DNA from: Phycisphaerales bacterium | GTDB lineage: Bacteria; Planctomycetota; Phycisphaerae; Phycisphaerales; UBA1924 | Direction: 5' to 3' | Assembly (NCBI GenBank): GCA_029260345.1 | Contig: JAJDDK010000008.1 | Location: 62,001 to 126,000, forward strand | DNA length: 64,000 nt | Position numbers and translations under genes: made by a program | Notes under the pieces: model-generated | The model's input: only the letters and a program-made list of their open reading frames with translations | Database searches by the model: none | Told to the model about the DNA's origin: nothing | Shown: one piece after another, positions 1-8,262 of the stretch | Position numbering within the stretch: position 1 is the stretch's first letter | Layout of the letters: each line of letters opens with the position of its first letter

Positions 1-88
1 CTTTCGAACAGACGCCTGATCTGAGCGAAGCGAAGGTCAGGATTCCCACGTCCAATCCGAGCCTTCGTTTCTCTCAGACTCGGCGTCG
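1..88. other. window edge, no gene seen
   Basis: These first bases hold no convincing coding frame. An imperfect inverted repeat (CCTGA ... TCAGG, about positions 15-41) could be the end of a transcript from outside the window, but it has no T-run. The HAD gene on the minus strand ends just after this stretch. Confidence 0.4.
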
Positions 89-814
89 TCACGCAGTGCT
101 CGCGTCCTCGAACCGATACGCAAGTTCGGCGAGAGACTGCACCGTCAGGTCAGGCGTCACGCCTTCTGGCGCCGCCGGTGTTGCTCCCCCACCGCGGCCC
201 CCTCGTCGATCCACCCAGCACGTGCGAATGCCCATCGCCCCCGCCGGCGCGATGTCGTGATACAGACTCTGCGCCACATGCAGATGCGAACTCGATGAAA
301 CACCGAGCTTCTCAATCGCCGCTTGCAATGCATCAAACATCCGCCGATCCGGCTTGTAGGCGCCGACATCCTCCGCCGTCACGATCGCATCGAACTCAAC
401 TTTCAATCGTGGCAGCGTGCCGCGCAACGACGCATGATCAACATTTGAAAGGACGACCAGTCGGCAACGGCGCATGAGTCGAGCCAGCGCTTCAGCCGTG
501 TCGGCGAAGGCGGGCCATGCGCCGACGCTCGAAGCCAGCGCTTGTCGATCATTCTCATCACACGGCGCGCCAAACGAGTCCGCGATTCGACTCATCACGT
601 CCTTCAGCACGTCAGAGTAAAGCGCGCCGGGATGTTCCTCCTCGGCCGCAGGCTCACACTCCGCAAACGCCGCCAGCAGCGCGGCGTCCGAAGCGCCAAC
701 CTGCTGACGAATCGCCCACGGCCGCAAGGTCTCAACGATACCCGCCTCCCAATTGATCAGCGTCCCATAGCAATCGAAGGAGAGCGTGTTGATTTGGGAA
801 AGATTGATCGGCAT
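89..814 (-). CDS. HAD-superfamily hydrolase, haloacid dehalogenase type II-like
   Basis: A 241-residue cytosolic hydrolase of the HAD superfamily. Motif I is DCYGT with the nucleophile Asp14, motif II is VLSN at about 121-124, the motif III lysine is Lys154 (AYKPD), and motif IV lies around Asp188 (SLYHDIAPAG). The layout and length fit the 2-haloalkanoic acid dehalogenase branch, which hydrolyses carbon-halogen or phosphate-ester bonds through an aspartyl intermediate. The true substrate cannot be read from sequence. The ATG has only a weak ribosome-binding site. It is transcribed away from the dockerin-tailed gene at 974, with about 160 bases between the two starts. Confidence 0.85.
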   Translation of the reverse strand: MPINLSQINTLSFDCYGTLINWEAGIVETLRPWAIRQQVGASDAALLAAFAECEPAAEEEHPGALYSDVLKDVMSRIADSFGAPCDENDRQALASSVGAWPAFADTAEALARLMRRCRLVVLSNVDHASLRGTLPRLKVEFDAIVTAEDVGAYKPDRRMFDALQAAIEKLGVSSSSHLHVAQSLYHDIAPAGAMGIRTCWVDRRGGRGGGATPAAPEGVTPDLTVQSLAELAYRFEDASTA

Positions 815-973
815 CGCGGCATCGTAGACAAGGGGGATACAACCGGGAGCGGTGAGAACCCCACCCTATTTCGAGAATTCATCGCGGAATCATTCAAATT
901 AGGGCGCCCGTCGCCCACACTTCCCGTTCTATACTTGCCGAGCGTTTCGTTTTTGAACTGCGAGGAGTGTGCG

Positions 974-1816
974 ATGGGAAGCAAGTGTGTGTTGGCGGCG
1001 GGCGTGGCGATCATTTTGGCGTCCGGCAGCGCTTTGGCGGAATCGGTCGACCTCACATCAGACCGTGACAACACGATTTATCTCGACGGACTCCCTCTCA
1101 GCAACGGCGCCGGCCAGCACATGTTCGCGGGCAACAGCGGCAATGGTCTGCCGCGCCGAGCGCTGATCCGCTTTGACGTCGCTGGAAGCGTGCCCGCGGG
1201 CGCGACAATCGACAGCGTCACGCTCACGCTGAATATGTCGCGCACCAACATTGGCCCTCGAAACAATGCGCTGCATCGCCTTGTTGCCGATTGGGGCGAA
1301 GCAGGTTCGATCGCATTCGGTGAGGAAGGCGGCGGCGCCTTGGCCATGCCAGGCGACGCCACTTGGGAGCAAAACTTTTACGACGCGAATGCGCCTCAAT
1401 TGTGGGCGACCCAAGGCGGAGATTTCGTCGCGGCATCCAGCGCATCGATCATTGTGGATCAGGAAGGCCTCTACACGTGGGGAAGCACCACAGAGATGGT
1501 CGCTGACATTCAGATGTGGCTCGACGATCCCGCTTCAAACTACGGCTGGATCATCATTGGCGGCGAAAGCGGTTTCGGCGGCGCCAAACGCTATGACACG
1601 CACGACAACATCGACCCGCTGGTTCACCCCGTTCTCACCGTGATGTATTCCATGGGTTCCCCCGCGGATCTCAATGGCGACGGGTTCGTCAACGGCGCCG
1701 ATCTCGCGGCGCTGCTGGCCGCCTGGGGACCGTGCGCCGGCTGCCCCGCTGATCTCAACGGTGACGGCGACGTCAACGGCTCAGACCTTGCGGCATTGCT
1801 TGCTGCTTGGACTTGA
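974..1816 (+). CDS. exported DNRLRE-like protein with C-terminal dockerin-like repeats
   Basis: A 280-residue exported protein. The start chosen is the ATG after GAGGAG, giving a signal peptide of about 22 residues ending ALA. The middle (about 30-220) has the DNRLRE-type pattern: RALIRFDVAG, then 'ATIDSVTLTLNM', typical of beta-sandwich modules of secreted proteins. Two dockerin-like calcium loops close the protein: DLNGDGFVNGADLAALLAAW from Asp232 and a second copy from Asp260. Such tails are frequent in Phycisphaerae exported proteins and are thought to mediate attachment or sorting; the partner is unknown. No catalytic domain is visible. Confidence 0.8.
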   Translation: MGSKCVLAAGVAIILASGSALAESVDLTSDRDNTIYLDGLPLSNGAGQHMFAGNSGNGLPRRALIRFDVAGSVPAGATIDSVTLTLNMSRTNIGPRNNALHRLVADWGEAGSIAFGEEGGGALAMPGDATWEQNFYDANAPQLWATQGGDFVAASSASIIVDQEGLYTWGSTTEMVADIQMWLDDPASNYGWIIIGGESGFGGAKRYDTHDNIDPLVHPVLTVMYSMGSPADLNGDGFVNGADLAALLAAWGPCAGCPADLNGDGDVNGSDLAALLAAWT

Positions 1817-1822
1817 TTCCAG

Positions 1823-2278
1823 CTACGCAATATCAGCTAGCTTGCTGCGAATTTTGATTTCACCAGTCAGTGTGCGATGCACCGGGCACTTGTCCGCGAT
1901 CTCAAAGATTCGTGCGCGCTGCTCCGGCGTGAGATCGCCATCGAGATGCAGAGTCGTCTGAATGACATGGACAAACGCGTCCTTCGATTCGCAATCCTCA
2001 CAATCCTCGGCGTGCACACGTTCCTGCGTCAATTCAATTCGCGCTTCAGTCAACGGCCATCCTTTGCGATCGGCGTACATGCGCAGCGTGATCAACTTGC
2101 ACGCGGCAAGAGACGCCAACAGCAGTTCGTACGGATTCGGCCCGTTGTCGGCGCCACCCACATCGCGCGGCTCATCCGCCGTGAGCGTGTGCCTCCCACC
2201 CATAGTGATGAACGTGGGAAAGTGATCGACGCCGATGCGAGCGGCGACGCTTGGTGTGGAAGCATTGGCTGACATCAT
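1823..2278 (-). CDS. OsmC/Ohr family protein
   Basis: A 151-residue OsmC-like protein of normal family length. Family members reduce organic hydroperoxides with two cysteines. Here these are Cys60 in LLASLAACK and Cys131 in DKCPVHRTL, both in the usual contexts, so it is probably active. It is cytosolic. Its ATG overlaps the stop of the upstream DUF1272 gene (shared ATGATGA, 4-base overlap), so the two are likely co-translated. The dockerin-tailed gene on the other strand ends 6 bases away. It belongs to the OsmC-like branch rather than classical Ohr, and a thiol-peroxidase role is inferred from family only. Confidence 0.88.
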   Translation of the reverse strand: MMSANASTPSVAARIGVDHFPTFITMGGRHTLTADEPRDVGGADNGPNPYELLLASLAACKLITLRMYADRKGWPLTEARIELTQERVHAEDCEDCESKDAFVHVIQTTLHLDGDLTPEQRARIFEIADKCPVHRTLTGEIKIRSKLADIA

Positions 2279-2535
2279 TCTTCACCTGTGATTCCTTGAC
2301 TGCGTGCCGTCGCACACAGCCACGATCGGGATTGTTCATGGTCATCGACTGGATCGGCCGGAGTTACCCGGCGCGGCCGAAGCACGAGCTCGCCGCCACA
2401 ATTCGGACACACCCGATTCATCGCGCCGGCACAATCGTCGCAAAACGAGCATTCAAAAGCACAAATGAATGCGCGTCCATCCGGCGCCAGCGAGGACTGA
2501 CAACGCTCACACTGTTCCTTCATCTCAAGCGCCAT
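2275..2535 (-). CDS. DUF1272 zinc-binding small protein
   Basis: An 86-residue protein with an N-terminal cysteine-rich module: CERCQ near residue 9, then [11 protein letters not shown] at about 25-35, then CPNCGGELV at about 43-51. This matches the DUF1272 family, whose members are short putative zinc proteins of unknown function. The remaining 35 residues look unstructured. It is the first gene of a two-gene unit, and its stop overlaps the OsmC start. Pairing with OsmC could suggest thiol or metal stress, but that is inference. The ATG at the 5' end begins the conserved MALEMK start. Confidence 0.82.
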   Translation of the reverse strand: MALEMKEQCERCQSSLAPDGRAFICAFECSFCDDCAGAMNRVCPNCGGELVLRPRRVTPADPVDDHEQSRSWLCATARSQGITGEE

Positions 2536-2672
2536 CGTGCGTCCTCGTCGGTCGGCTCGATTGTCCCATTGCAGGACATCTCCGCAATCCTCCGCTACGC
2601 TCTTTGTCGTTTCTCACGACCATCTCCGCGGCGCCTCGCGTCGCGACCAAACTCCATCCGAGGGAGAGCATC

Positions 2673-2957
2673 ATGCCGCAAGCCGCCGCCCGTCACATTC
2701 TCGTCGCCACCGAGCAGCAGGCCTTGGACCTCAAGGATCAGATCGCGGAAGGCGCTGATTTCGGCGATGTCGCCAAGGAGCATTCCAAGTGCCCCAGCGG
2801 CAAGCAGGGTGGCAGCCTCGGCCGCTTTAAGCAAGGCGATATGGTCAAGGAATTTGACGCCGTTATCTTCAGCGACCTGCCCGTTGGCGAGGTTTCCGAC
2901 CCAGTGAAGACGCAGTTTGGCTATCACCTGATTCAGGTCGAGCAGCGCTTCGCGTAA
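2673..2957 (+). CDS. parvulin-type peptidyl-prolyl isomerase (PpiC-like)
   Basis: A 94-residue single-domain parvulin, the same length as E. coli PpiC. The start follows GGGAGAG. Recognisable parts are [12 protein letters not shown] (first strand), [21 protein letters not shown] (written here as landmarks at about 31-50), [11 protein letters not shown], and the C-terminal [10 protein letters not shown]. It catalyses cis-trans isomerisation of prolyl bonds. No signal peptide is visible, so it is probably cytosolic. It stands alone between the DUF1272/OsmC pair on the other strand and the bactofilin. The family assignment is firm. Confidence 0.92.
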   Translation: MPQAAARHILVATEQQALDLKDQIAEGADFGDVAKEHSKCPSGKQGGSLGRFKQGDMVKEFDAVIFSDLPVGEVSDPVKTQFGYHLIQVEQRFA

Positions 2958-3145
2958 TCGCGGGACACGTCCGAAAGTCTACGTAGATTTACTCGGCTGC
3001 AGTTTTCCTGTGCGAACACTCAAATCGGTTCCGTCCTGCGCCATCGTTACGTACACTGCCCGCCCGCCGCGCGTTGTCCGGGTGGACACGTGTTGAATGG
3101 ACGACGGCGCGGCGTATGAACATTTCACCATCCGAAGGAGAGGCG

Positions 3146-3565
3146 ATGGCCGAAAATCGAGAGATCACTGTGATCGGCGCCGACACGCACATCAAAGGAG
3201 AGATGTCGTTCGGTTCCACCGCTCGCGTTCTGGGAACGTTTGAAGGCACGATCACAGCCAAAGGCGAAGTTCAAGTCGCGGAGGGCGCCACCTGTCGCGC
3301 CGCGATCGAAGCAAAGACCGTTTCCGTTGACGGCGAAGTCGAGGGCAACGTGACGGCGCATGAAAAGCTCGTTCTGAACGCCAAGGCGCGCATGAAGGGC
3401 GACCTCGTCGCCCCGACACTCGTTGTGGCCGAGGGCGCCGAGTTCACTGGGCACGTCACGGTGGGCGGCGATGCGTCGCGTAATGGCCGGGCGTCGCGTG
3501 AATCATCCACAACCGAAGCGAAAGTCGTTGTTCCGCCGCAAGACAAAGCGGCCGTCAAGAAATGA
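3146..3565 (+). CDS. bactofilin (polymer-forming cytoskeletal protein)
   Basis: A 139-residue bactofilin. The chosen start MAENREITVIGADT follows GAAGGAGAGG; an upstream in-frame start adds 24 unconserved residues. The core is a right-handed beta-helix with short turns: IKGEMSFGSTARVLGTFEG, AEGATCRA, VEGNVTAHEKL, MKGDLVAPTL, EFTGHVTVG. Such proteins self-assemble into filaments under the membrane and scaffold shape or envelope factors. The tail after about residue 110 is polar and probably disordered. The next gene (3626) encodes a zinc-ribbon version of the same fold, so the two may co-polymerise (inference). Confidence 0.88.
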   Translation: MAENREITVIGADTHIKGEMSFGSTARVLGTFEGTITAKGEVQVAEGATCRAAIEAKTVSVDGEVEGNVTAHEKLVLNAKARMKGDLVAPTLVVAEGAEFTGHVTVGGDASRNGRASRESSTTEAKVVVPPQDKAAVKK

Positions 3566-3625
3566 TTCGAACTGCGTGCGGCTCCGGATGACGCATCCGG
3601 CCGCGCGCCCTCTTCGATCTGCGGC

Positions 3626-4057
3626 ATGGCCAAGAAGAAAGCGCCCACGCAACGCGATGTGCGGTGCTACCACTGCGGGCACGAGCACGTGATCGCCGCA
3701 CGCGCCTCACGCGTGTCCTGCCCGAAGTGCGCCAAGAGTTTGCTGGTCGAGGATGTCACGATCAAATCCACCGAAGGGTGGGCGCACTTCAAAACATGCG
3801 GACGCGTGACCATCATGGCGCGCGGCAAACTCGTCGCCCAAACGATCGAAGCCCAGGGCGGCATCGAAGTGCGCGGCGGGCTCGAAGCCAAGTCCTACCG
3901 TGGAGGACCGGTGCTACTGAAAAAGAGCGCCGTGTGGCGCGGCGACTGCGAAGCGCCGAGCCTCGCCATTGAAGCTGGCGCGCGGGTGGACCGCGGGTGG
4001 TTTGTCATCACCGCGCCGTCGCAAGAAGAAGTTGAGCCTGTGGAGGATTCAGCATGA
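3626..4057 (+). CDS. zinc-ribbon bactofilin-like protein
   Basis: A 143-residue protein with an N-terminal zinc ribbon (Cys14-x2-Cys17 and Cys32-x2-Cys35) and then bactofilin-like turns: VTIMARGKLVAQTIEAQGG, IEVRGGLEAKS, AVWRGDCEAPSLAIEAGARV. The tail is acidic. It sits 60 bases after a standard bactofilin and its stop overlaps the cupin start (ATGA). The role is inferred as an accessory cytoskeletal subunit with a metal site that could link filaments to nucleic acid or protein partners. It could also be called a DUF583-type protein. The fold assignment rests on repeat spacing rather than strict motif identity. Confidence 0.72.
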   Translation: MAKKKAPTQRDVRCYHCGHEHVIAARASRVSCPKCAKSLLVEDVTIKSTEGWAHFKTCGRVTIMARGKLVAQTIEAQGGIEVRGGLEAKSYRGGPVLLKKSAVWRGDCEAPSLAIEAGARVDRGWFVITAPSQEEVEPVEDSA

Positions 4058-4422
4058 CGCCTCACGCGACACAACATCGCTGGAACGAAATTGCCTCGGA
4101 TACACCGATGCCGCTGCTCGAACGCAAGCGCATCATCGGTGACAAAGCCATGATTTCGCACGTGCTCTTGAAGGCGGGCTGTTACGTCCCCACGCATCAC
4201 CATGAGAATGAGCAATTTGCATTGGTGATCAGTGGGCGGATCCGGTTCGGTGTCAGCCAATCCGATGCGCCCGGCGCGACGACCGACAGCCTTGTTCTTG
4301 AAGCGGGCGAGGTGCTGCAAATCCCAGCTCACGCCCCCCACTCGGCAGAGGCACTTGAGGACACCCTCATCCTTGACGTCTTTAGTCCGCCAAGTGAAAA
4401 AACAGGCGTGGATCGCGCCTGA
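4054..4422 (+). CDS. cupin-domain protein
   Basis: A 122-residue single cupin. Cupin motif 1 appears as PTHHHENEQFALVISG with metal ligands among His48-His50 and Gln/Glu near 51-54. Motif 2 is GEVLQIPAHAPHSAEAL with His93/His96. It probably binds one metal ion and acts as a small-molecule enzyme or sensor; the substrate is unknown. The start codon overlaps the stop of the zinc-ribbon bactofilin gene, so translation is probably coupled. The gene is followed by about 110 bases without a clear terminator. Confidence 0.82.
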   Translation: MTPHATQHRWNEIASDTPMPLLERKRIIGDKAMISHVLLKAGCYVPTHHHENEQFALVISGRIRFGVSQSDAPGATTDSLVLEAGEVLQIPAHAPHSAEALEDTLILDVFSPPSEKTGVDRA

Positions 4423-4532
4423 CTGCGGATTTCATACTTCGTCCCCGGAACTTCATTTGCTAACGTAATTCGGCGCCGCGCTTCGGCTGGAGTTGCGATT
4501 CGGCCCGCGCTTGGCGTTCCGGAGGACCGGTT

Positions 4533-6713
4533 ATGAAAATGCTCGTGAAGGCAACGACAGCGATTCTCATCGTGCTTGCCTCAACCGCTGTGACATGGGC
4601 GAGTCAGGACGCGGACGAAGCGACCGCGGTCGCGACCGATCCATACATGAAGCAGGCGCCTGCGACGTACTGGGACCATGCCTTTGCGCGGCGTGACCGG
4701 CTTCGCGCGCGATTGCTCGACGCGTACAACACTCACGGACGACACCATGAAGAACTCGACGACAATTGCCGCAAACTCATCTCCGAGATGGCGTCATGGT
4801 TTTGCAGCACGCGCGACCGCCTACCATTTGCCAAAGCTTCAGACCTCACGAACACGACTTCCGGATCCCAGGATCCGCTCATCTACTTCTGCTATGCGTA
4901 CCTGTGGGATGTGCTTCAGCACGAGTGGAATGCTGGCGGGATTCTCAAAACATCAGTCGAACGACTTCAGGAAGACGGATACCCGCCTGAGATTGTTGCA
5001 CTTGCAGCAAGCCAATACGCCGGTTTTCTGGAGGCGCGTCAGAATGGCAATGGCGCGGCGGAGATGCACCAACTCGCTGTCGATTCATTTGTAGACGCGG
5101 TCAATACTGGCGCGTTTGATGCGGCGCCGTCGGACCTGCTTCACTTTGCGCTCCCCCAGATTGACCGGACACTCCCCGTCGGCACCGCCGCGATATTGAT
5201 CGACCGGCTCGCCGCTGACAAGGAACATGTCCCGCCCTACGTCGTTGAACTGATGTACGGACAGCTCAAACGCCGGCAGGCGTGGGACGCGCGCGGCCGT
5301 GGTTTCGCCAACACCGTTGATGATGAGGGGTGGCGTCAATTCGCCGAGTTGATGAATGAGGCGAAAAAGCACTACGTCACATCACTCGAACTCAATCCGA
5401 ATTTTCCGGTCGGCGCCAGCCACATGATTGAAGTCGCGATGGCCGGCCACGCGGACCCTGGCGAAAACGAGCGATTCTGGCTCAATCGAGCCAAAGGCAT
5501 CGTCTTTGATTGGGAAGGCGCACATGGCTCCTATCGCTGGTCGCTCAGGCCCCGATGGGGTGGCAGTCTGGAAGAACTCTATTCGTTCGGACTCGAATGC
5601 GCGAAGACCAAACGCTACGACACCAATGTCCCGTACCAGTTCATCGAGGCGATGCGCGACATCTCAGAAGAACTCAAGGATTGGGACCCTCTCGAATTCT
5701 GGAACTTCCCAGGCGCTGCGAGCACGGCGTATGAAGTTCTCAACGGTTTGGCAGCAGATCCCAGCAGCGCCGACCGCCTGGACTGGCTCCGCTCGCTTGA
5801 GGTCGCGATTGCGTGGGCAAGTGAGGATTATGAACGCGCCGCCGATGTATACGCAACGTTGGGCGATGCGTTTGATGAACGAGCCGTGCCCTATTTACAT
5901 TTGGGCGTTCGTGTGTGGACCGTCATCGAGGAATCTCAACTTTATGGAAGTCCTCTCGCGGACGAAGTTCGCGAGGCGGAAGATGCATACTGGGACGATG
6001 AACTCGAACTCGCGGCGGCGCAGTATCAAGCGCTGCTCGACGACGAGCGCGCTGCGGATGAACAGTTGCAATCCGCGCTGCGTCAGCGATTGGCGCTCGC
6101 CAAAACCGAACGTGCGCTTCAATCCCATGAATGGACACCGGTCACCTTTGACGAGACGCTGACCGGTTGGCGCACCATCGCAGGCGAATGGACGCGCGTC
6201 GATGACACAACAATTCGAGGCGTGCCTGGCGCGGACTTCGATCTTCGGCGCAATCTCGTATTGATCAGCGAAGCGTACACATCGAATCAATGGGAGATGA
6301 AGGCCACAATCGATCTGACGCAGACCCGGTCTGGCCAATCAATGGACTTCGGGATCATCTCCCATTTCATCGACAACCCAATGAATTGGCGCACCATGGC
6401 CGTTCGCCCGCGCGCGGATAAGGTTTCTCTTCGCCGGATGTATTACGGGGGCCAGGAGGCGCCTGCTGAAGTTGCTGATGACCAGCCCTTCGAAATCCAC
6501 GCGCAGGTCTGGGAAGAGGAGGTCGTCATCATGGTGAACGGCGAGAAGAGATTCGCCGGACCCTATCGCGGCCAAGTCAGACAAGAGTTTGGCAATGGAC
6601 TTGGATTCACCGGATGGATTTCCTCCATGCGGGGCGGTGGAGTGCTCATTTCAAATATCTCCATCCGCGGGCTGGACAACCGACCCCGCGTGCTCGTCGA
6701 GCCCGGTTTTTGA
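4533..6713 (+). CDS. large exported protein with TPR-like region and C-terminal DUF1080-like domain
   Basis: A 726-residue protein after GGAGGA with a cleavable signal peptide (about 1-23, ending TWAS). The body (about 40-530) is rich in helices and contains tetratricopeptide-like stretches such as YVTSLELNPNFPVGASHMIEV and YERAADVYATLGDAF. The last 180 residues (from ETLTGWRTIAGEWTRVDD) resemble the DUF1080/3-keto-disaccharide hydrolase or LamG-like jelly roll: 'W.....', 'DFGIISHF', 'IMVNGEKRFAG', 'GLGFTGWIS'. This fold binds or cleaves sugars. The protein is probably periplasmic. I do not recognise the whole architecture. It is flanked by a cupin gene and a convergent ankyrin gene. Confidence 0.65.
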   Translation: MKMLVKATTAILIVLASTAVTWASQDADEATAVATDPYMKQAPATYWDHAFARRDRLRARLLDAYNTHGRHHEELDDNCRKLISEMASWFCSTRDRLPFAKASDLTNTTSGSQDPLIYFCYAYLWDVLQHEWNAGGILKTSVERLQEDGYPPEIVALAASQYAGFLEARQNGNGAAEMHQLAVDSFVDAVNTGAFDAAPSDLLHFALPQIDRTLPVGTAAILIDRLAADKEHVPPYVVELMYGQLKRRQAWDARGRGFANTVDDEGWRQFAELMNEAKKHYVTSLELNPNFPVGASHMIEVAMAGHADPGENERFWLNRAKGIVFDWEGAHGSYRWSLRPRWGGSLEELYSFGLECAKTKRYDTNVPYQFIEAMRDISEELKDWDPLEFWNFPGAASTAYEVLNGLAADPSSADRLDWLRSLEVAIAWASEDYERAADVYATLGDAFDERAVPYLHLGVRVWTVIEESQLYGSPLADEVREAEDAYWDDELELAAAQYQALLDDERAADEQLQSALRQRLALAKTERALQSHEWTPVTFDETLTGWRTIAGEWTRVDDTTIRGVPGADFDLRRNLVLISEAYTSNQWEMKATIDLTQTRSGQSMDFGIISHFIDNPMNWRTMAVRPRADKVSLRRMYYGGQEAPAEVADDQPFEIHAQVWEEEVVIMVNGEKRFAGPYRGQVRQEFGNGLGFTGWISSMRGGGVLISNISIRGLDNRPRVLVEPGF

Positions 6714-6736
6714 CGCACCATGTGCTGACCGCCCCG

Positions 6737-7567
6737 TCACCCCATGATGCGTTTCGCTCGCACTCGATCCGATCCGATGGAGATCGTCGCGGCGATCGAT
6801 TGCGCCCCTTGGTACTGAAAAATCACCTGCACGCTCGGGGCGCCTGCGGGATGGAAGACGCCCTCACCTTGATTGAAAAGGCCGCGATAGAACGAACCGC
6901 TCGGAGTGATTCCAAGGGCGCCGCGCCGATCAACAATTTCAAATTGATCACTCTCAGCCGGCCCAAATGAATACACCCCGACGTGCGCAGTGCGTTCTTC
7001 ATCAGTCAGCGGGTCATTGCGCGGGCCGACATCGGCATCGCCAAGCGCGTCGAGGTAACTCAGCACCGCTTCCGCTTCGGCTCCGCCCGCCTTCGCGTGC
7101 GAAAGGAGCGTAATTCCGTGCGGCCCCGGAATGCGCTGTATTCCGGGGTTCGCTTCGATATACGCTCTTACAACATCCACCTGACCCAGCATGGTGAATG
7201 TGAACAGGTCAGGCCGGGCGCCATTGGCGATCAGCAATTCTGCAATTGCTCGCCGGCCGGTGTGCGACGCCGCGCCAAGCGCTGTCTCCCAGTCGCCAAA
7301 CCCCCAATCCCATGCGGCCTTTGCAAGCTCCGGGCGCTCAGCAAGCAACTCTCGTACGCGCTCCTCGTTGGCATGCGAAGCGCCCACGATCGACTGCACA
7401 AGCTCCGGATTCTGTCGCGGAAACCCCGGAGGCGCGGCCCCGTTCGCGCCCGTGGGCACGTCCTCCGCTTTCGCTTGTGATTGCGAAAGGCCAAGAAACG
7501 CAAGCGTCAACGCCCCCGCTCCGGGCGCCGCAGTGAGGAAAGAACGCCGATTCAGCGATGCACGCAT
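6737..7567 (-). CDS. Tat-exported ankyrin-repeat protein
   Basis: A 276-residue protein. The start MRASLNRRSFLTAAPG follows CAGGAG and gives a twin-arginine signal (NRRSFL) with a hydrophobic stretch ending QAKA. Residues about 55-175 form ankyrin-like repeats: ERVRELLAERPELAKA, ETALGAASHTGRRAIAELLIANGARPDLF, VVRAYIEANPGIQRIPGPHGITLLSHA. The C-terminal 90 residues form a beta-rich domain (HVGVYSFGPAESDQFEIVDR) like those in exported hydrolase-associated proteins. It probably acts outside the cytoplasm through protein contacts. It converges with the 4533 gene and is 178 bases upstream of mscL's end. Confidence 0.75.
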   Translation of the reverse strand: MRASLNRRSFLTAAPGAGALTLAFLGLSQSQAKAEDVPTGANGAAPPGFPRQNPELVQSIVGASHANEERVRELLAERPELAKAAWDWGFGDWETALGAASHTGRRAIAELLIANGARPDLFTFTMLGQVDVVRAYIEANPGIQRIPGPHGITLLSHAKAGGAEAEAVLSYLDALGDADVGPRNDPLTDEERTAHVGVYSFGPAESDQFEIVDRRGALGITPSGSFYRGLFNQGEGVFHPAGAPSVQVIFQYQGAQSIAATISIGSDRVRAKRIMG

Positions 7568-7705
7568 GGTTTGCTCCTGGAAAAGAGTCGACGCCACCTC
7601 GTTTGTCGTACCACTCAGTGTCTCTCAGGAGGCAGCGCACATACACAACTTTGCCGCCGCCATTTTTGGCGCCGATCTCAATTCAAGGAAGAATGAAACA
7701 ACGAC

Positions 7706-8059
7706 TTAGGCCTCCGCAGGCGTGCTGCGACTGCTTATCGCCCGAGTCATGACTTTCACGATGACGAACACAGAGAACGCCACAATCAGAAAATCAATGA
7801 TGTTGTTGATGAACATGCCATAATTGATAGTGACGGCTGCGATCTCTTCACCGGTCGCCGTGACGCTTGCCTCTTTCAAGACAATCGCCAGATTCTTGAA
7901 ATCGACGCCGCCGATCGCCATGCCGATGGGAGGCATAATGATGTCGTTCACCAGCGAGTTCACGACCTTATTGAACGCGGCGCCCAGAATGATGCCCACG
8001 GCCATGTCCAGCGCATTGCCCTTGACCGCGAACTCTTTGAATTCCTGAATCATGCCCAT
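7706..8059 (-). CDS. mscL: large-conductance mechanosensitive channel MscL
   Basis: A 117-residue MscL, slightly short of the usual 130-150. The start [15 protein letters not shown] follows TTGGAG; longer starts add unconserved residues. Transmembrane segment 1 is [20 protein letters not shown] and segment 2 is [20 protein letters not shown]. Both carry the family's glycine/alanine packing faces and the N-terminal amphipathic helix. The periplasmic loop (about 50-75) is short and the cytoplasmic helix is trimmed to about 15 residues. The pentameric channel opens in hypo-osmotic shock to release solutes. No operon partner is apparent. Confidence 0.95.
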   Translation of the reverse strand: MGMIQEFKEFAVKGNALDMAVGIILGAAFNKVVNSLVNDIIMPPIGMAIGGVDFKNLAIVLKEASVTATGEEIAAVTINYGMFINNIIDFLIVAFSVFVIVKVMTRAISSRSTPAEA

Positions 8060-8262
8060 GATGCGCACTCCAAAGATGGACTCAGCGCGAGCACCACCCC
8101 GGCGCCCCGCCCCAAGCAACCTTGATTCGTCGCGCGATCAGCACGCCGTCAAGTGCGCCCACAACGTCAAATACGCACGTGAGGGCGGCCCCACTATACG
8201 AAAAGCTGAGCGTGCTGTCTCAATGCGACTCTGAATCGGTCAGTCATACAAGTCTCACAACT

